Shown: piece after piece, positions 35,404 to 44,923 of the stretch
Position numbering within the stretch: the first letter of the stretch is position 1
Layout of the letters: each line of letters begins with the position of its first letter
Origin: Chromatiales bacterium
GTDB lineage: Bacteria > Pseudomonadota > Gammaproteobacteria > UBA6429 > Thiohalophilaceae
Assembly: GCA_027076325.1 (NCBI GenBank)
Contig: JALTJZ010000011.1
Coordinates: forward strand, 1-64,000
DNA length: 64,000 nucleotides
Direction: 5' to 3'
Notes under the pieces: generated by a model
The model's input: the letters and a program-made list of their open reading frames with translations, nothing else
Told to the model about the DNA's origin: nothing
The model's database searches: none
Translations under genes and position numbers: made by a program

Positions 35404-36594
35404 ATGGATGTCGAGAATATTAGCTCAAAAAACAACCAACCAAACGCTAGTACAACGACCAATACCCCAAAAGTCGGTTTAGTCATGATGGGCGGCGGTG
35501 CACGTGCTGCCTATCAGGTCGGGGTATTAAAAGGGGTAGCTGAACTGGTCAAAAAAGGCGATCCCAGCCCCTTTACTATTATTTCCGGGATTTCAGCTGG
35601 TGCCATCAATGCCGCCGCCCTTGCCAGTGCTGCGCATAATTATCAAAAAGCGGTGTTTCGACTGCTGACTGTCTGGGGAAATTTTCATTGTGACCAGATA
35701 TTCTATACCAGTGCGCCGGGCATTATTAAAACCGGAGCCCAGTGGCTACTCAGCATGATGCTCGCCAGTTTCTCAAAAAACAAACCTCTGTATTTACTGG
35801 ATCGTACACCTTTGTATGAACTACTGAGTAACTACCTGCATACCCGAGGTATTCAACGCAATATTGACAATGGCCACCTGCATGCGGTTAGTGTTACCGC
35901 TTCGGGTTATTCATCCGGCCATAATGTAACTTTTTTTCAGGGCAACCCAAAGATAGAAAGCTGGAAACGTGCTCGCCGTATTGGCTGCCGTGAAACGATC
36001 AATGTCGATCACTTAATGGCATCGTCGGCCATCCCCTTTATATTCAGCCCGGAAAAAATTAATCGTGAATTTTTTGGTGATGGCTCGATACGCCTGATCG
36101 CACCACTCAGCGCCGCACTACATTTAGGCGCAGACCGGCTGATGATTATAGGTAACCGTAAGGAAGACGATGACTCAACACAACGTATTAACCAGCAACA
36201 CTCCCCCAGCTTTGCCGAAATAGCCTCTCATGTTTTAAACAGTATTTTTCTTGATAGCCTCGAAGCCGATCTAGAACGTTTAACTCGGATTAACCATACC
36301 GTCAGCAAAATTCCTGACAAAGCTATTGTCGAGCACGATATACCACTGCGTAATGTTGACACCCTGATGATTTCACCCAGCGAAGATATTGGCAAACTTG
36401 CCGCCCCCTATGCCAATGATATGCCGGTATCCATACGCATGCTGCTTCGTGGTATTGGTGCAATGCGCACAGAGGGCTCCAGCCTGATGAGTTATTTGCT
36501 ATTTGAAAAGGGCTATTGCCGGGATTTAATTGATCTGGGGTTTGAAGATACCATTGCAAAAAAAGATGAAATTAAAGCGTTTTTAATGTTGTAG
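35404..36594 (+). CDS. Patatin-like phospholipase
   Basis: A 396-residue serine lipase of the patatin family. The oxyanion loop GGGARAAYQVGVL, nucleophile elbow GISAGA and the dyad aspartate in FFGDGSIRLIAPL (DGS in place of DGG/A) are visible. It shows no signal peptide, so it is cytosolic or peripheral to the inner membrane. The N-terminal 20 residues are Asn/Ser/Thr-rich and disordered. It is divergent from the operon coding a lipid transporter, so a link to membrane lipid turnover is plausible but not proven. Confidence 0.88.
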   Translation: MDVENISSKNNQPNASTTTNTPKVGLVMMGGGARAAYQVGVLKGVAELVKKGDPSPFTIISGISAGAINAAALASAAHNYQKAVFRLLTVWGNFHCDQIFYTSAPGIIKTGAQWLLSMMLASFSKNKPLYLLDRTPLYELLSNYLHTRGIQRNIDNGHLHAVSVTASGYSSGHNVTFFQGNPKIESWKRARRIGCRETINVDHLMASSAIPFIFSPEKINREFFGDGSIRLIAPLSAALHLGADRLMIIGNRKEDDDSTQRINQQHSPSFAEIASHVLNSIFLDSLEADLERLTRINHTVSKIPDKAIVEHDIPLRNVDTLMISPSEDIGKLAAPYANDMPVSIRMLLRGIGAMRTEGSSLMSYLLFEKGYCRDLIDLGFEDTIAKKDEIKAFLML

Positions 36595-36597
36595 TGG

Positions 36598-36945
36598 TCA
36601 GCTTTCTGTAAACTTTGCATACGAATCGCGATGCATATCAATAATCTCAACCGTTATTACAGACGTTACCGTCAGCTTTAACCTGCCAATCCCCGATAAA
36701 ATAACCTTGCTCAGTTGTTTTTTGTTTTCATCGTCACGCCCTGATTTTATGCGTGCCTGTACATGCATATAAGGTTCACTCCCACCTGCGTTACTAAAGT
36801 GCCTGAACGGATAAGCTCGTGTTCGTATCTGCTCTGCCTTAAACAGGCCGCTATCTGCAATCGCCTGATGTATAACCTGTAAAATTGCATTCACCTGTGT
36901 GTCATCAAGATTTTTTTCTGCATATTCAACAATAATATGTGGCAT
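36598..36945 (-). CDS. 5-carboxymethyl-2-hydroxymuconate isomerase family protein
   Basis: A 115-residue tautomerase-superfamily protein. It begins MPHIIVEYAEKN, so Pro2 becomes the N-terminal catalytic base after Met removal, and continues with RAYPFRHFSNAGGSEPYMHV, characteristic of the CHMI (HpaF) family. HpaF acts in homoprotocatechuate breakdown, but no other genes of that pathway are here, so the substrate may differ. Last gene of a leftward run from the TRAP transporter, 37 bases after the GFA gene. Confidence 0.78.
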   Translation of the reverse strand: MPHIIVEYAEKNLDDTQVNAILQVIHQAIADSGLFKAEQIRTRAYPFRHFSNAGGSEPYMHVQARIKSGRDDENKKQLSKVILSGIGRLKLTVTSVITVEIIDMHRDSYAKFTES

Positions 36946-36982
36946 AACAATAACCTCTATCTGGTTCGATTATAATCTTTAG

Positions 36983-37393
36983 CTATTCACTACGCTCTGG
37001 TTCGTATTCTTTATACTGAGGAAGATTATCACAAACATGATCCCAGTTGGCTTTGGAGCCGACAAAAATATGTGCTTGCGGTTGTTCTTTAATGTCAGAA
37101 TCAATCGTTCCCAAACGCACACGCACTTTCCCCGGCACGTTTGTATTTTCACTTTTTATAGGTGAACCACAATGCTGGCAAAAATAACGTATTTGTGTTG
37201 CGGATAGCGGATGTTTTGTTAAGGCATCTTCACCACATATTATTTTAAAACTTTCACTATTAACCACACCATTAGTTGCAAATGCGCTGCCCTGCAATTT
37301 TCGGCATTGTGAGCAATGGCAATAAATAATATTACTTATTGCGGAAGTAATTTCGAAACGTACTGCGCCACAATAACATCCACCTGTATACAT
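36983..37393 (-). CDS. GFA family (CENP-V/GFA) zinc protein
   Basis: A 136-residue protein with the zinc cysteines of the GFA family: GGCYCGAVRFE (residues 4-14), YCHCSQCRKLQGSAF, and YFCQHCGSP. The founding member was proposed to condense formaldehyde with glutathione, but most members have no known substrate. Its ATG overlaps the last base of the dctM stop region, so it is in the TRAP operon. Confidence 0.85.
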   Translation of the reverse strand: MYTGGCYCGAVRFEITSAISNIIYCHCSQCRKLQGSAFATNGVVNSESFKIICGEDALTKHPLSATQIRYFCQHCGSPIKSENTNVPGKVRVRLGTIDSDIKEQPQAHIFVGSKANWDHVCDNLPQYKEYEPERSE

Positions 37394-38676
37394 TATTCAA
37401 GATGCCATAAACTTAAGGCGGGCCAGTAGGTAATAATTAGAACGGCAAACAATAAAATAAACATAAAGGGAATCGTGGCGTGGTAAATTTCAGTAATGGG
37501 TTTTTTAAAGCGGTAACTGGCAATAAATAAATTCATTCCAACCGGCGGGGTAAAATACCCAACCTGCATATTGGCCAGGAAGATAATACCAAGATGCACC
37601 GGGTGAATCCCAAAACCCAGTGCTACGGGTGTAATTAATGGAATCATAATAACCAGCGCAGAGTAGATATCCAGAATCGCACCCAGTATCAGTAAAAAGA
37701 TATTAAGTAATATTAAAAAAGTGTACTTACTGTCAATATTTGATTTTATCCATTCAAACAGCCGGGTTGGTACTTCGGCATCAATTAAATAGTTGGTCAG
37801 CGCTAACGCCACACCTAATATCATAAGAATACCACCCACCATTATCATGGAGGTATGCATTACTTTAGGTAATTGTTTTAATGAGATTTCTTTATAAACA
37901 AAAACCTCAACAATAATAACGTAAAGCGCGGTAACCGCGGCGGCTTCCGATACAGCAAAGAAACCTGAATAAATTCCCCCTAATACAAAAAAAGGTAGTG
38001 GCATTTCCCATTTCGATTCATTTAGAGCCGCGAACAGCTCTTTTTTATTAAATTTACTTCTTGGAACAGAGTCATTGCGTGTTACCCATAAACTCCACAT
38101 CACCAGCAAGGCAATCATTAATACTGTGGGAAACAGGCCGGCAAGAAAAACCTCTTCCATGGTAACGGTCTTCTCAAGGCTCAGCTGCTGTACAATCACC
38201 ACATACAGAATAAGAGGTAATGAAGGCGGTAATAATAAACCCAGGCTACCGGATGTTGTAACCATTCCTAAACTGAACTTCCCCGGATAACCGGCCTGCC
38301 TCAATGCGGGTAATAACAAAGCACCTAATGCAACAATAGTAACACCCGTTGCCCCGGTAAAAGCAGTAAACAGGGCACAGGCGATTAAGGTAACAAAAGA
38401 TAAATTATTCGGTACCCAACCAAACAATGCCGTTGATAAGCGAACCAGACGGCGCGAAGTATTTGACTCACTCAGCAAGTAACCGGCAAAAGTAAACAAT
38501 GGCAGTGCCAGCAATAAAGGGGTATTCGTAATGCGGTACATTTCAATTGTAATAACAGACAGATCAATATCACTTGAATAAAACCCAAGCATCGCGACGG
38601 CTAATATAATAGAAAATAACGGCGCACCAAAAAAGGCCATAACAACAAGCAGCAAGGCGATAAGCGCAATAGTCAT
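37393..38676 (-). CDS. TRAP transporter large permease (DctM-like)
   Basis: A 427-residue inner-membrane protein with about a dozen helices. Typical DctM stretches are present: ALPLFTFAGYLLSES, AFTGATGVTIVALGALLLPAL, TSGSLGLLLPPSLPLI and the C-terminal ANMQVGYFTPPVGMNLFIAS. It moves substrate with a sodium gradient together with DctQ and a binding protein. It overlaps dctQ by 4 bases. Confidence 0.92.
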   Translation of the reverse strand: MTIALIALLLVVMAFFGAPLFSIILAVAMLGFYSSDIDLSVITIEMYRITNTPLLLALPLFTFAGYLLSESNTSRRLVRLSTALFGWVPNNLSFVTLIACALFTAFTGATGVTIVALGALLLPALRQAGYPGKFSLGMVTTSGSLGLLLPPSLPLILYVVIVQQLSLEKTVTMEEVFLAGLFPTVLMIALLVMWSLWVTRNDSVPRSKFNKKELFAALNESKWEMPLPFFVLGGIYSGFFAVSEAAAVTALYVIIVEVFVYKEISLKQLPKVMHTSMIMVGGILMILGVALALTNYLIDAEVPTRLFEWIKSNIDSKYTFLILLNIFLLILGAILDIYSALVIMIPLITPVALGFGIHPVHLGIIFLANMQVGYFTPPVGMNLFIASYRFKKPITEIYHATIPFMFILLFAVLIITYWPALSLWHLE

Positions 38677-39158
38677 AGTGGATTTTTAAGGAATAATAAA
38701 ACAGTTAAAATAAGATAGCGTAACGAAATATTAATAAAGGCAATGGGAATAATAACTTCGGCTACCCATACAGGTACTTTTGCAAAGGCGAACGCCCCAT
38801 CCTGATATTCGATAATGATAAAACCAACACTGTACCACGCGACAATACCACAAACCAATGCAGTGAATAAAAACACAATCGCTTGCACATAGGGTTTTGC
38901 TTTTGCAGATAAATATTTAAGGCCAATTTCTATATTAAGGTGTTCATTATTACGGCTGGCATACATTGCACCAAACATACCTATCCACAGCACAATAATA
39001 CGCAGCAGAACATCACCCCAGACAACACCGGAGTCAAAAAAGTTGCGTAAAAATATCTGTAATATAGCCAGGACAATGGCGGTGAATAGCATACCTATCA
39101 GAATATAATCTTCCAGTTTTAGTAATGCTGCTCTCGCTGAGTTTAGGGCTTTTAACAC
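38673..39158 (-). CDS. TRAP transporter small permease (DctQ-like)
   Basis: A 161-residue protein with four membrane helices and the family segment FFDSGVVWGDVLLRIIVLWIG (split) followed by ASRNNEHLNIEIG. It is coupled to dctM by a 4-base overlap and follows the binding protein by 14 bases. Confidence 0.9.
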   Translation of the reverse strand: MLKALNSARAALLKLEDYILIGMLFTAIVLAILQIFLRNFFDSGVVWGDVLLRIIVLWIGMFGAMYASRNNEHLNIEIGLKYLSAKAKPYVQAIVFLFTALVCGIVAWYSVGFIIIEYQDGAFAFAKVPVWVAEVIIPIAFINISLRYLILTVLLFLKNPL

Positions 39159-39172
39159 ATGGACTCTTTCAG

Positions 39173-40171
39173 TTATTTGTTATGGAATTTTTTAATCAAT
39201 GCATCTGCTTTATTTACTATATCCTGACTAATTCGCCCTGACTCAATCATTTTTTGTTGTGATTTTTTTGCATACATGTGCCATTCATTAACCTGGCTGG
39301 CCGAGGGCTTAATAAATTTTACACCCTGTTTTTTTAAAGCGGCAAGTGCTGATTTATTGTCATTTTTATTAATAATATCTAGCTCTTTAAAAATACGGGT
39401 CATCACTTCGGTGATTACTTTTCTGTCATTTGGTTTTGCTTTTTTAAAGGCCTTATTGCTAATAGCGAGCACACCATACGAGTACAGTACGGGGAGATCA
39501 GTAATGTATTTAATTTGTGTATACCATTGCAAGGCAAGCGCACCAATGGGGGAGGCAGCAATCGTGTCAATTAAGCCAGTTTGCAAACCTGCCAGCACAT
39601 CACCTAATGGTAAAGGAATAGGCGTTACACCAAACGCGCTCACTGCTTCCAGTGCAACTTCGTCATTGGCTGGTACCCATGCTTTTTGCTGACGTAATAT
39701 TTCAATACTGTCGATTGGATTTTTGGATGACATCACATAGGCAAAACCTGACTCGGCAAAACCAAACGTTGTAAAGCCACCTTTTTTAATTCCCTGTTGT
39801 ATTGTCGCGTCCAGATTCTGTCGAACATATTTTATTTCTTCCGGAGAATGGTACTTCATTACCAGAGAATAAATCAGGTTGTCTTTATAAAATCGGGTCA
39901 TCACGCCACCGGTTAAAGCACCGCCGTGCAACTGACCAATGCGAATTTTACGTAGCACCGCATTAGAATCACCCATAACACCGCCAGGGTAAAACTTGAA
40001 CTTAACACGACCGTCCGTGCGTTTTTTTATCTCCTTTGCGCCTTCTCTTAGTTTACTCATCCAGACAGAACCATCCGGTGATAATGTTGCCATTTTAAAA
40101 GTAACTGCTTGTGCAGTATTTGCAAATAAAGCAATACTCATACTTAGCATTAAAATATAAATTTGTTTCAT
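39173..40171 (-). CDS. TRAP transporter substrate-binding protein (DctP-like)
   Basis: A 332-residue periplasmic protein: signal peptide IYILMLSMSIALFANTAQA, then the DctP fold (FKMATLSPDGSVWMSKLREGAKEI, KFKFYPGGVMGD, FGFAESGFAYVMSSK, LPLGDVLAGLQTGLIDTI). The conserved substrate-anchoring Arg region differs from C4-dicarboxylate DctP, and pairing with TatT (next gene upstream) marks the TatP(T) subgroup. I chose ATG 40171, preceded by GGAAAAA; the longer frame from 40225 would overlap tatT and hide the signal peptide. Confidence 0.88.
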   Translation of the reverse strand: MKQIYILMLSMSIALFANTAQAVTFKMATLSPDGSVWMSKLREGAKEIKKRTDGRVKFKFYPGGVMGDSNAVLRKIRIGQLHGGALTGGVMTRFYKDNLIYSLVMKYHSPEEIKYVRQNLDATIQQGIKKGGFTTFGFAESGFAYVMSSKNPIDSIEILRQQKAWVPANDEVALEAVSAFGVTPIPLPLGDVLAGLQTGLIDTIAASPIGALALQWYTQIKYITDLPVLYSYGVLAISNKAFKKAKPNDRKVITEVMTRIFKELDIINKNDNKSALAALKKQGVKFIKPSASQVNEWHMYAKKSQQKMIESGRISQDIVNKADALIKKFHNK

Positions 40172-40208
40172 TATTTTTCCATTTGTTGTGCTATAAAAGT
40201 TGCCACGG

Positions 40209-41099
40209 CTAGAAGTAATCGTCACTAGCGGCTAACAGCTCTTTTGCTCTGGATTGCGCTAATGTATTCATTAATGTTAGATCATGTGCAACAGGGTTTG
40301 CCTTTAAAACTTCATTGAGTAATTTATCATGTAGCTTTTTATTAAAAACAAGCTTTGCGTATTTCTCGGCATAGAGTACTTTAGCCATTAAATTTTTTCC
40401 TTTCGATAAAACAATGGCCCGTTCAAAGTGCTGACGTCCAATCTCCGGCTTGCCACCGAGTGCCGGAGGTAACAAGGTGGATAAGACAGCCGTATATAAA
40501 TGCACGCCGCCTTGCTTATAGTCCGGGCTTAGCTCAAGCAGTTTTTTGAAGATAATCTTAACCCGTGCCAGCTCAGCAACTGCATTCCAGTCCTGACTAT
40601 TTTTTTGTATCCAACCGGCCCAGGTGGTACCTAATGCATACCAGTTGGCAACATCATACTCACCTATTGTTGACAGTACATTTTTAAATTCATCAAACGT
40701 GGTTTTTCGTAAATTGCAATAACCAGAATTACTCACACAAACGGCGCGCAAGGCATAGTCCAGCGCATGCATTGACATTTTACTCGCCCGTTTTGCATCT
40801 TTTACAAAAACACCGGCATAGGCACTGTGCAATACCGCAGCAGAACGGAGTAGCGATTCATTGCCTGAGCCATCCCGTAAAAAACTACTGACTAATAACA
40901 AATAAGAAGGTGCGCCGTCAGCCACTGTTTGAGGATCATCCGAATTAAGAATGGTGCTCGATAAATTTTGCGCCATTTTGCTGGTCAACGGTGAAATAAT
41001 GTAAGAGCAACCACTGATAAAAACGAGCAGAGCCAAACCTGCAAAAATGCCCGTTATTTTTCCGTAGCGATAAGTCCGGCTTTTAGGTGAATGCCACAT
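40209..41099 (-). CDS. TRAP transporter TatT component family lipoprotein
   Basis: A 296-residue protein with a lipobox LLVFISGC after a basic N-terminus, then a helical repeat body typical of TatT (SYLLLVSSFLRDGSGNESLL, DYALRAVCVSNSGYC, GLGTTWAGWIQ-type segment and LPPALGGKPEIGRQHFERAI). In Treponema the TatT trimer forms a complex with the TRAP binding protein and is thought to handle hydrophobic ligands. First gene of the operon. ATG 41099 chosen; the frame has an earlier GTG/TTG-type start at 41126 with no support. Confidence 0.82.
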   Translation of the reverse strand: MWHSPKSRTYRYGKITGIFAGLALLVFISGCSYIISPLTSKMAQNLSSTILNSDDPQTVADGAPSYLLLVSSFLRDGSGNESLLRSAAVLHSAYAGVFVKDAKRASKMSMHALDYALRAVCVSNSGYCNLRKTTFDEFKNVLSTIGEYDVANWYALGTTWAGWIQKNSQDWNAVAELARVKIIFKKLLELSPDYKQGGVHLYTAVLSTLLPPALGGKPEIGRQHFERAIVLSKGKNLMAKVLYAEKYAKLVFNKKLHDKLLNEVLKANPVAHDLTLMNTLAQSRAKELLAASDDYF

Positions 41100-41207
41100 A
41101 AATATATATAAGGTATAAAAAGGCAAATAATAGGGAGTTTAGGACAGCAGGTAAAGTCCTTCGTTCACGGTTTTTGAATTAACGCACACAACTGTTTCTG
41201 TGTTGTC

Positions 41208-41771
41208 TTAAAAAAGCTCAATATCGTTATCTTCTTTATAGTTTTCACGTGCTTCCTTTAAAATTTCCTCGACGGACTTACCGGCAAGAATGGCATCAAA
41301 CATGGCCAAATCAGAATCGAGCGTGTATTTAGATTTAATCATTTCCTGCAAACCTTTCCACTCGTAAGGGTCGTTAATGCGAGCGTCGTTATCCACCAGA
41401 TCGGTCATTTCAGAAAGGCTTTTAGAAACATGTACCAGACGTTGCGTTAGCCGGTCATAAAACTGAAAAGCAATTATCGCTTCATTTACTTTTGTTGAGA
41501 CGGCCGTCCAGTTGCGCAAAATGGTGTCTTTAATACTGCTATCTTCCAGATCGCTGGCAGCGGTACCCATAGTGGAAATGCTTGCCGCCAGCGAAGTAAA
41601 GGAGTTGGTTAAGGTGCCCACTGAATCTTCGCCATCGGACATAGCATGTTCCAGTCGGGCAACTGATAAATTCAGCATTTTGACTGTTTCCCGAATATGG
41701 CTCCAGTTCACAGGCTTTTCGCCACGTTGTGGCTCTTGCTGATCCTTTAAATTATGACCGGAATTGCCCAT
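41208..41771 (-). CDS. All-helical hypothetical protein (possible CheZ-like bundle)
   Basis: A 187-residue protein built mostly of long helices: VNWSHIRETVKMLNLSVARLEHAM, SFTSLAASISTMGTAASDLE, and AFQFYDRLTQRLVHVSKSL, where the F-Y-D-x-L-x-Q-R-L-x-H-V pattern resembles that of CheZ/chemotaxis-associated helical bundles. It ends DNDIELF. ATG 41771 is preceded by GAGGGA; an upstream in-frame TTG would add 17 residues. Divergent from typA. I do not recognise a named family with certainty. Confidence 0.6.
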   Translation of the reverse strand: MGNSGHNLKDQQEPQRGEKPVNWSHIRETVKMLNLSVARLEHAMSDGEDSVGTLTNSFTSLAASISTMGTAASDLEDSSIKDTILRNWTAVSTKVNEAIIAFQFYDRLTQRLVHVSKSLSEMTDLVDNDARINDPYEWKGLQEMIKSKYTLDSDLAMFDAILAGKSVEEILKEARENYKEDNDIELF

Positions 41772-41829
41772 TTTGCTTCCCTCAAATAGCTTGTTTAGGC
41801 TTACTTTATCGGTAGGCCACAAAAAAACC

Positions 41830-41856
41830 TTAATCTTTACTCAATTAGGGTATAAT
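41830..41856 (+). promoter_or_regulatory. Probable typA promoter
   Basis: A consensus -10 TATAAT (41851-41856) lies 60 bases before the typA GTG. The -35 is weak (TTAATC at 41830-41835 with a short 15-base spacer). Only the -10 is well supported. Confidence 0.45.
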
Positions 41857-41915
41857 GCGCGGCTTTTACCTCGTACATACGATTTCACCGCCACTACACA
41901 CATTCGGAGCCGCTT

Positions 41916-43739
41916 GTGGATTCACTGCAGAACTTGAGAAATATCGCCATTATTGCCCACGTTGATCACGGCAAAACCACCTTAGTTGACAAGCTGTTAG
42001 AGCAAACCCACACGCTCGACACCCGTGGCGAAACACAAGAACGCATTATGGACTCGAATGAGCTCGAAAAAGAACGTGGTATTACCATCTTGTCAAAAAA
42101 TACCGCAGTGGAATGGAATGGCCACCGAATTAATATTGTGGACACCCCCGGCCACGCCGATTTTGGTGGTGAAGTAGAACGTGTCTTGTCGATGGTGGAT
42201 TCTGTTTTATTGCTCGTTGATGCCGTTGAAGGCCCGATGCCGCAAACCCGGTTTGTTACCCAAAAAGCGCTGGCGCGTGGCCTACGGCCAATTGTTGTGG
42301 TGAATAAAATTGACCGTGAGGGTGCGCGTCCTCACTGGGCACTGGATCAAACGTTCGAACTTTTTGATCGCCTCGGTGCAACCGATGAGCAACTCGATTT
42401 TCCGGTTATTTATGCCTCAGGCCTGGGCGGCTATGCCGGGTTGGAAGAGAATGTACGCGAAGGTGATATGATACCCTTATTTGAAACCATTGTTTCGCAT
42501 GTAAAAGCACCCGATGTTGATCCTCAAGGCCCTTTGCAGTTACAGGTCAGCTCGCTCGATTACAACACCTATACCGGCGTTATCGGCATTGCCCGTATTA
42601 CACGCGGTAAAGTCACCACCAATACCGCCGTCACGCTAATTAATACCGCAGGCGAAACACGCAATGTGCGGATCCAGCAGGTATTGCGCTTAATGGGTGT
42701 GCAACGAACCGAAATTCCTGAAGCCAGCGCGGGCGATATTATTGCCTTTACCGGTATTGAAGGCCTGAATATTTCTGACACACTGTGTGACCCAAACAAT
42801 GTCGAGGCGTTGCCACCCTTGTCGGTGGATGAACCCACCGTCAGTATGACCTTCCAGGTAAATAAATCACCGTTTGCCGGTAAAGAAGGCAAATTTGTCA
42901 CCTCACGCCAGATTAAAGAACGCCTTGATCGTGAATTGATTGCCAACGTTGCACTACGCGTTGAGCAACTCGACGACCCGGACAAGTTCCGCGTGTCTGG
43001 TCGTGGTGAATTGCACCTTTCTATTTTAATTGAAACCATGCGCCGCGAAGGTTTTGAACTGGGTGTATCGCGCCCCGAAGTTATTTTTAAAGAAGTTGAT
43101 GGTAAACGTTTAGAACCTTATGAACAACTCACTGTGGATGTACTTGAAGAACATCAAGGTAGCGTTATGGAGAAACTTGGCGAACGCGGTGGCGAACTTA
43201 CCAACATGATGCCTGACGGGCACGGACGCGTTCGAGTCGATTACACCATACCTGCTCGTGGCTTAATTGGTTTCCGTACCGAATTTTTAACGGCCACTCA
43301 GGGCGGCGGTTTAATTTACAGTGTCTTCGACAAATACGATGAAGCCAAACCCGGTACCATCGGCCAACGCTTAAACGGTGTACTGGTTTCAAATGCACAG
43401 GGTAAGGCGCTGGCTTATTCTTTGTTTAATTTACAGGAACGTGGCCGTTTATTTATAGGTCATGCCGAAGAAGTTTATGAAGGTATGATTATTGGTATCC
43501 ATTCACGCGATAACGATTTAGTTGTAAATCCAACGAAGGCGAAACAACTGAATAATATTCGTGCTGCGGGTACAGACGAGAACCTGATTTTATCCCCCCC
43601 TATTCGCATGAGTCTGGAACAGGCACTGGAATTTATCGATGATGATGAACTGGTTGAAGTGACACCTGAGTCAATTCGTATTCGTAAAAAGATGTTAAGC
43701 GAAAGCGAACGTAAACGCGCTTCTCGCCCGCCTAAATAA
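41916..43739 (+). CDS. typA: TypA/BipA ribosome-associated GTPase
   Basis: A 607-residue translational GTPase. G1 [11 protein letters not shown]3 DTPGHADF and G4 [10 protein letters not shown] are intact, followed by EF-Tu domain II, EF-G-like domains III and V and the TypA-specific C-terminal domain ([17 protein letters not shown] end). TypA helps large-subunit assembly and growth at low temperature or stress. Start is GTG 41916 (GGAGCCGCTT before it), giving [19 protein letters not shown], the usual N-terminus. Codon use here is richer in G and C than in the dnd island. Confidence 0.96.
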   Translation: MDSLQNLRNIAIIAHVDHGKTTLVDKLLEQTHTLDTRGETQERIMDSNELEKERGITILSKNTAVEWNGHRINIVDTPGHADFGGEVERVLSMVDSVLLLVDAVEGPMPQTRFVTQKALARGLRPIVVVNKIDREGARPHWALDQTFELFDRLGATDEQLDFPVIYASGLGGYAGLEENVREGDMIPLFETIVSHVKAPDVDPQGPLQLQVSSLDYNTYTGVIGIARITRGKVTTNTAVTLINTAGETRNVRIQQVLRLMGVQRTEIPEASAGDIIAFTGIEGLNISDTLCDPNNVEALPPLSVDEPTVSMTFQVNKSPFAGKEGKFVTSRQIKERLDRELIANVALRVEQLDDPDKFRVSGRGELHLSILIETMRREGFELGVSRPEVIFKEVDGKRLEPYEQLTVDVLEEHQGSVMEKLGERGGELTNMMPDGHGRVRVDYTIPARGLIGFRTEFLTATQGGGLIYSVFDKYDEAKPGTIGQRLNGVLVSNAQGKALAYSLFNLQERGRLFIGHAEEVYEGMIIGIHSRDNDLVVNPTKAKQLNNIRAAGTDENLILSPPIRMSLEQALEFIDDDELVEVTPESIRIRKKMLSESERKRASRPPK

Positions 43740-43897
43740 TCTGTTCCTCATATAAAACAAGATTGCCGCGCTACCACTCACAATAAGAAGGTGGTGCTCT
43801 GCAGTGAGCCTTTAGCTACGAATAAAACGTGGTAGGCTAGCGCAGCGAATCCTGGTCAATAACAGCACAAAAAAACAATGCCTATGTAAACCCGAGC

Positions 43898-44446
43898 TTA
43901 ACTATCCTCAACGATATGCGTTTTCAAACCATCAATACTCAACCGGTTTTTATCCTGCCAGTATTGCTTAATCTTTTCTTCACCTTTTTTTGTTGCCCAC
44001 TCATTTAAAAGTTCTCTGTCGCCAACATAATCAAGATAAGGCACAGCCATACCACAGGATGTTTGCACTAAATCAATATTCACATCAAAAATCTGCCGTG
44101 CACCGGGTAGTGGCTGTAGTAAAGTATAAAGTTTATCCCACTCGGCATCACCTGGATGAATCACCCGCGCATGACCATATAAACGCAATATCAGCGGCGC
44201 ACCTTCAAAGGAGGTAAACATAATTGTCATTCGTGATGACTGTTGAACATGTGCTGCCGTTTCGTTGCCACTCCCCGTCACATTCAACCAGATAACTCTG
44301 TTTTTATTAATGACTCTTAGTGAATCCATCCCCTTTGGAGAAAGGTTAATACGGCTATCTGCTGTTGCCGTGGCAACAAAAAAAACAGGCTGCTTGTTTA
44401 TAAATGAGATTAGCTTGTCTGATATTTCTGTATACTGCGTTGCCAT
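43898..44446 (-). CDS. Pyridoxamine 5'-phosphate oxidase-family FMN-binding protein
   Basis: A 182-residue split-barrel protein: FFVATATADSRINLSPKGMDSLRV is the usual N-terminal half, and SRMTIMFTSFEGAPLILRLYGHARV the FMN-contact half. Members near this type are flavin- or F420-dependent proteins of unknown substrate. The C-terminal helix WATKKGEEKIKQYWQDKN is common to the subgroup. It is followed at once by no other gene on its strand; the VOC gene is 20 bases upstream and likely co-transcribed. Confidence 0.82.
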   Translation of the reverse strand: MATQYTEISDKLISFINKQPVFFVATATADSRINLSPKGMDSLRVINKNRVIWLNVTGSGNETAAHVQQSSRMTIMFTSFEGAPLILRLYGHARVIHPGDAEWDKLYTLLQPLPGARQIFDVNIDLVQTSCGMAVPYLDYVGDRELLNEWATKKGEEKIKQYWQDKNRLSIDGLKTHIVEDS

Positions 44447-44466
44447 AATAATCGCCTCTCTATTTA

Positions 44467-44820
44467 TTACTTATCAGACCAAACAGCATACTCATTGCCA
44501 TTCGGATCGGCAAAATGAAAACGTCGCCCACCTGGAAATTCAAATACCGGCTTTATAATCTGCCCACCGGCTGCTTCTAATTTTTTATGTGTTTTTTCAA
44601 GATCGGCACTGTATATAACAACCAGGGCACTGCCAGATTTTGTACTGGCCACCTGGTCTGATTTGAAAAAACCACCATTCAGTCCAGCATTAAAAAACGC
44701 AACGTAGTCAGAACCATAATCAACAAAGTCCCAGCCAAATACTTCTGTGAAAAATCTCTTTGTTGTTGCTATATTTTTTGACGGAAATTCAACATAATTT
44801 ATTTTTTCGTGCTCGGGCAT
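44467..44820 (-). CDS. VOC (glyoxalase/bleomycin resistance) family protein
   Basis: A 117-residue two-module vicinal oxygen chelate protein. INYVEFPSKNIATTKRFFTEVFGWDFVDYG opens the first module (split over two strands) and HKKLEAAGGQIIKPVFEFPGGRRFHFADPNGNEYAVW closes the second. The metal ligands expected (first-strand Glu in YVEF, late Glu in NEYAVW) are present; no His was seen in the first strand. Substrate not known. Upstream of the FMN protein gene in one unit. Confidence 0.85.
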   Translation of the reverse strand: MPEHEKINYVEFPSKNIATTKRFFTEVFGWDFVDYGSDYVAFFNAGLNGGFFKSDQVASTKSGSALVVIYSADLEKTHKKLEAAGGQIIKPVFEFPGGRRFHFADPNGNEYAVWSDK

Positions 44821-44870
44821 ACGGTTTTATCCTTAAAATGTATTAGATGTCAGAGCATAACATAAACAAT

Positions 44871-44902
44871 AAAAAAGGCCTTACATAAAATGCAAGACCT
44901 TT
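44871..44902 (-). terminator. Probable rho-independent terminator after the spondin gene
   Basis: Read on the minus strand, AAAGGTCTTGCAT and ATGTAAGGCCTTT form an imperfect stem of about a dozen pairs, followed by TTTT. It lies 20-50 bases past the stop of the spondin-domain gene and before the VOC start. Confidence 0.6.
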
Positions 44903-44923
44903 GAAGGAGATTAAGAATTTTTA

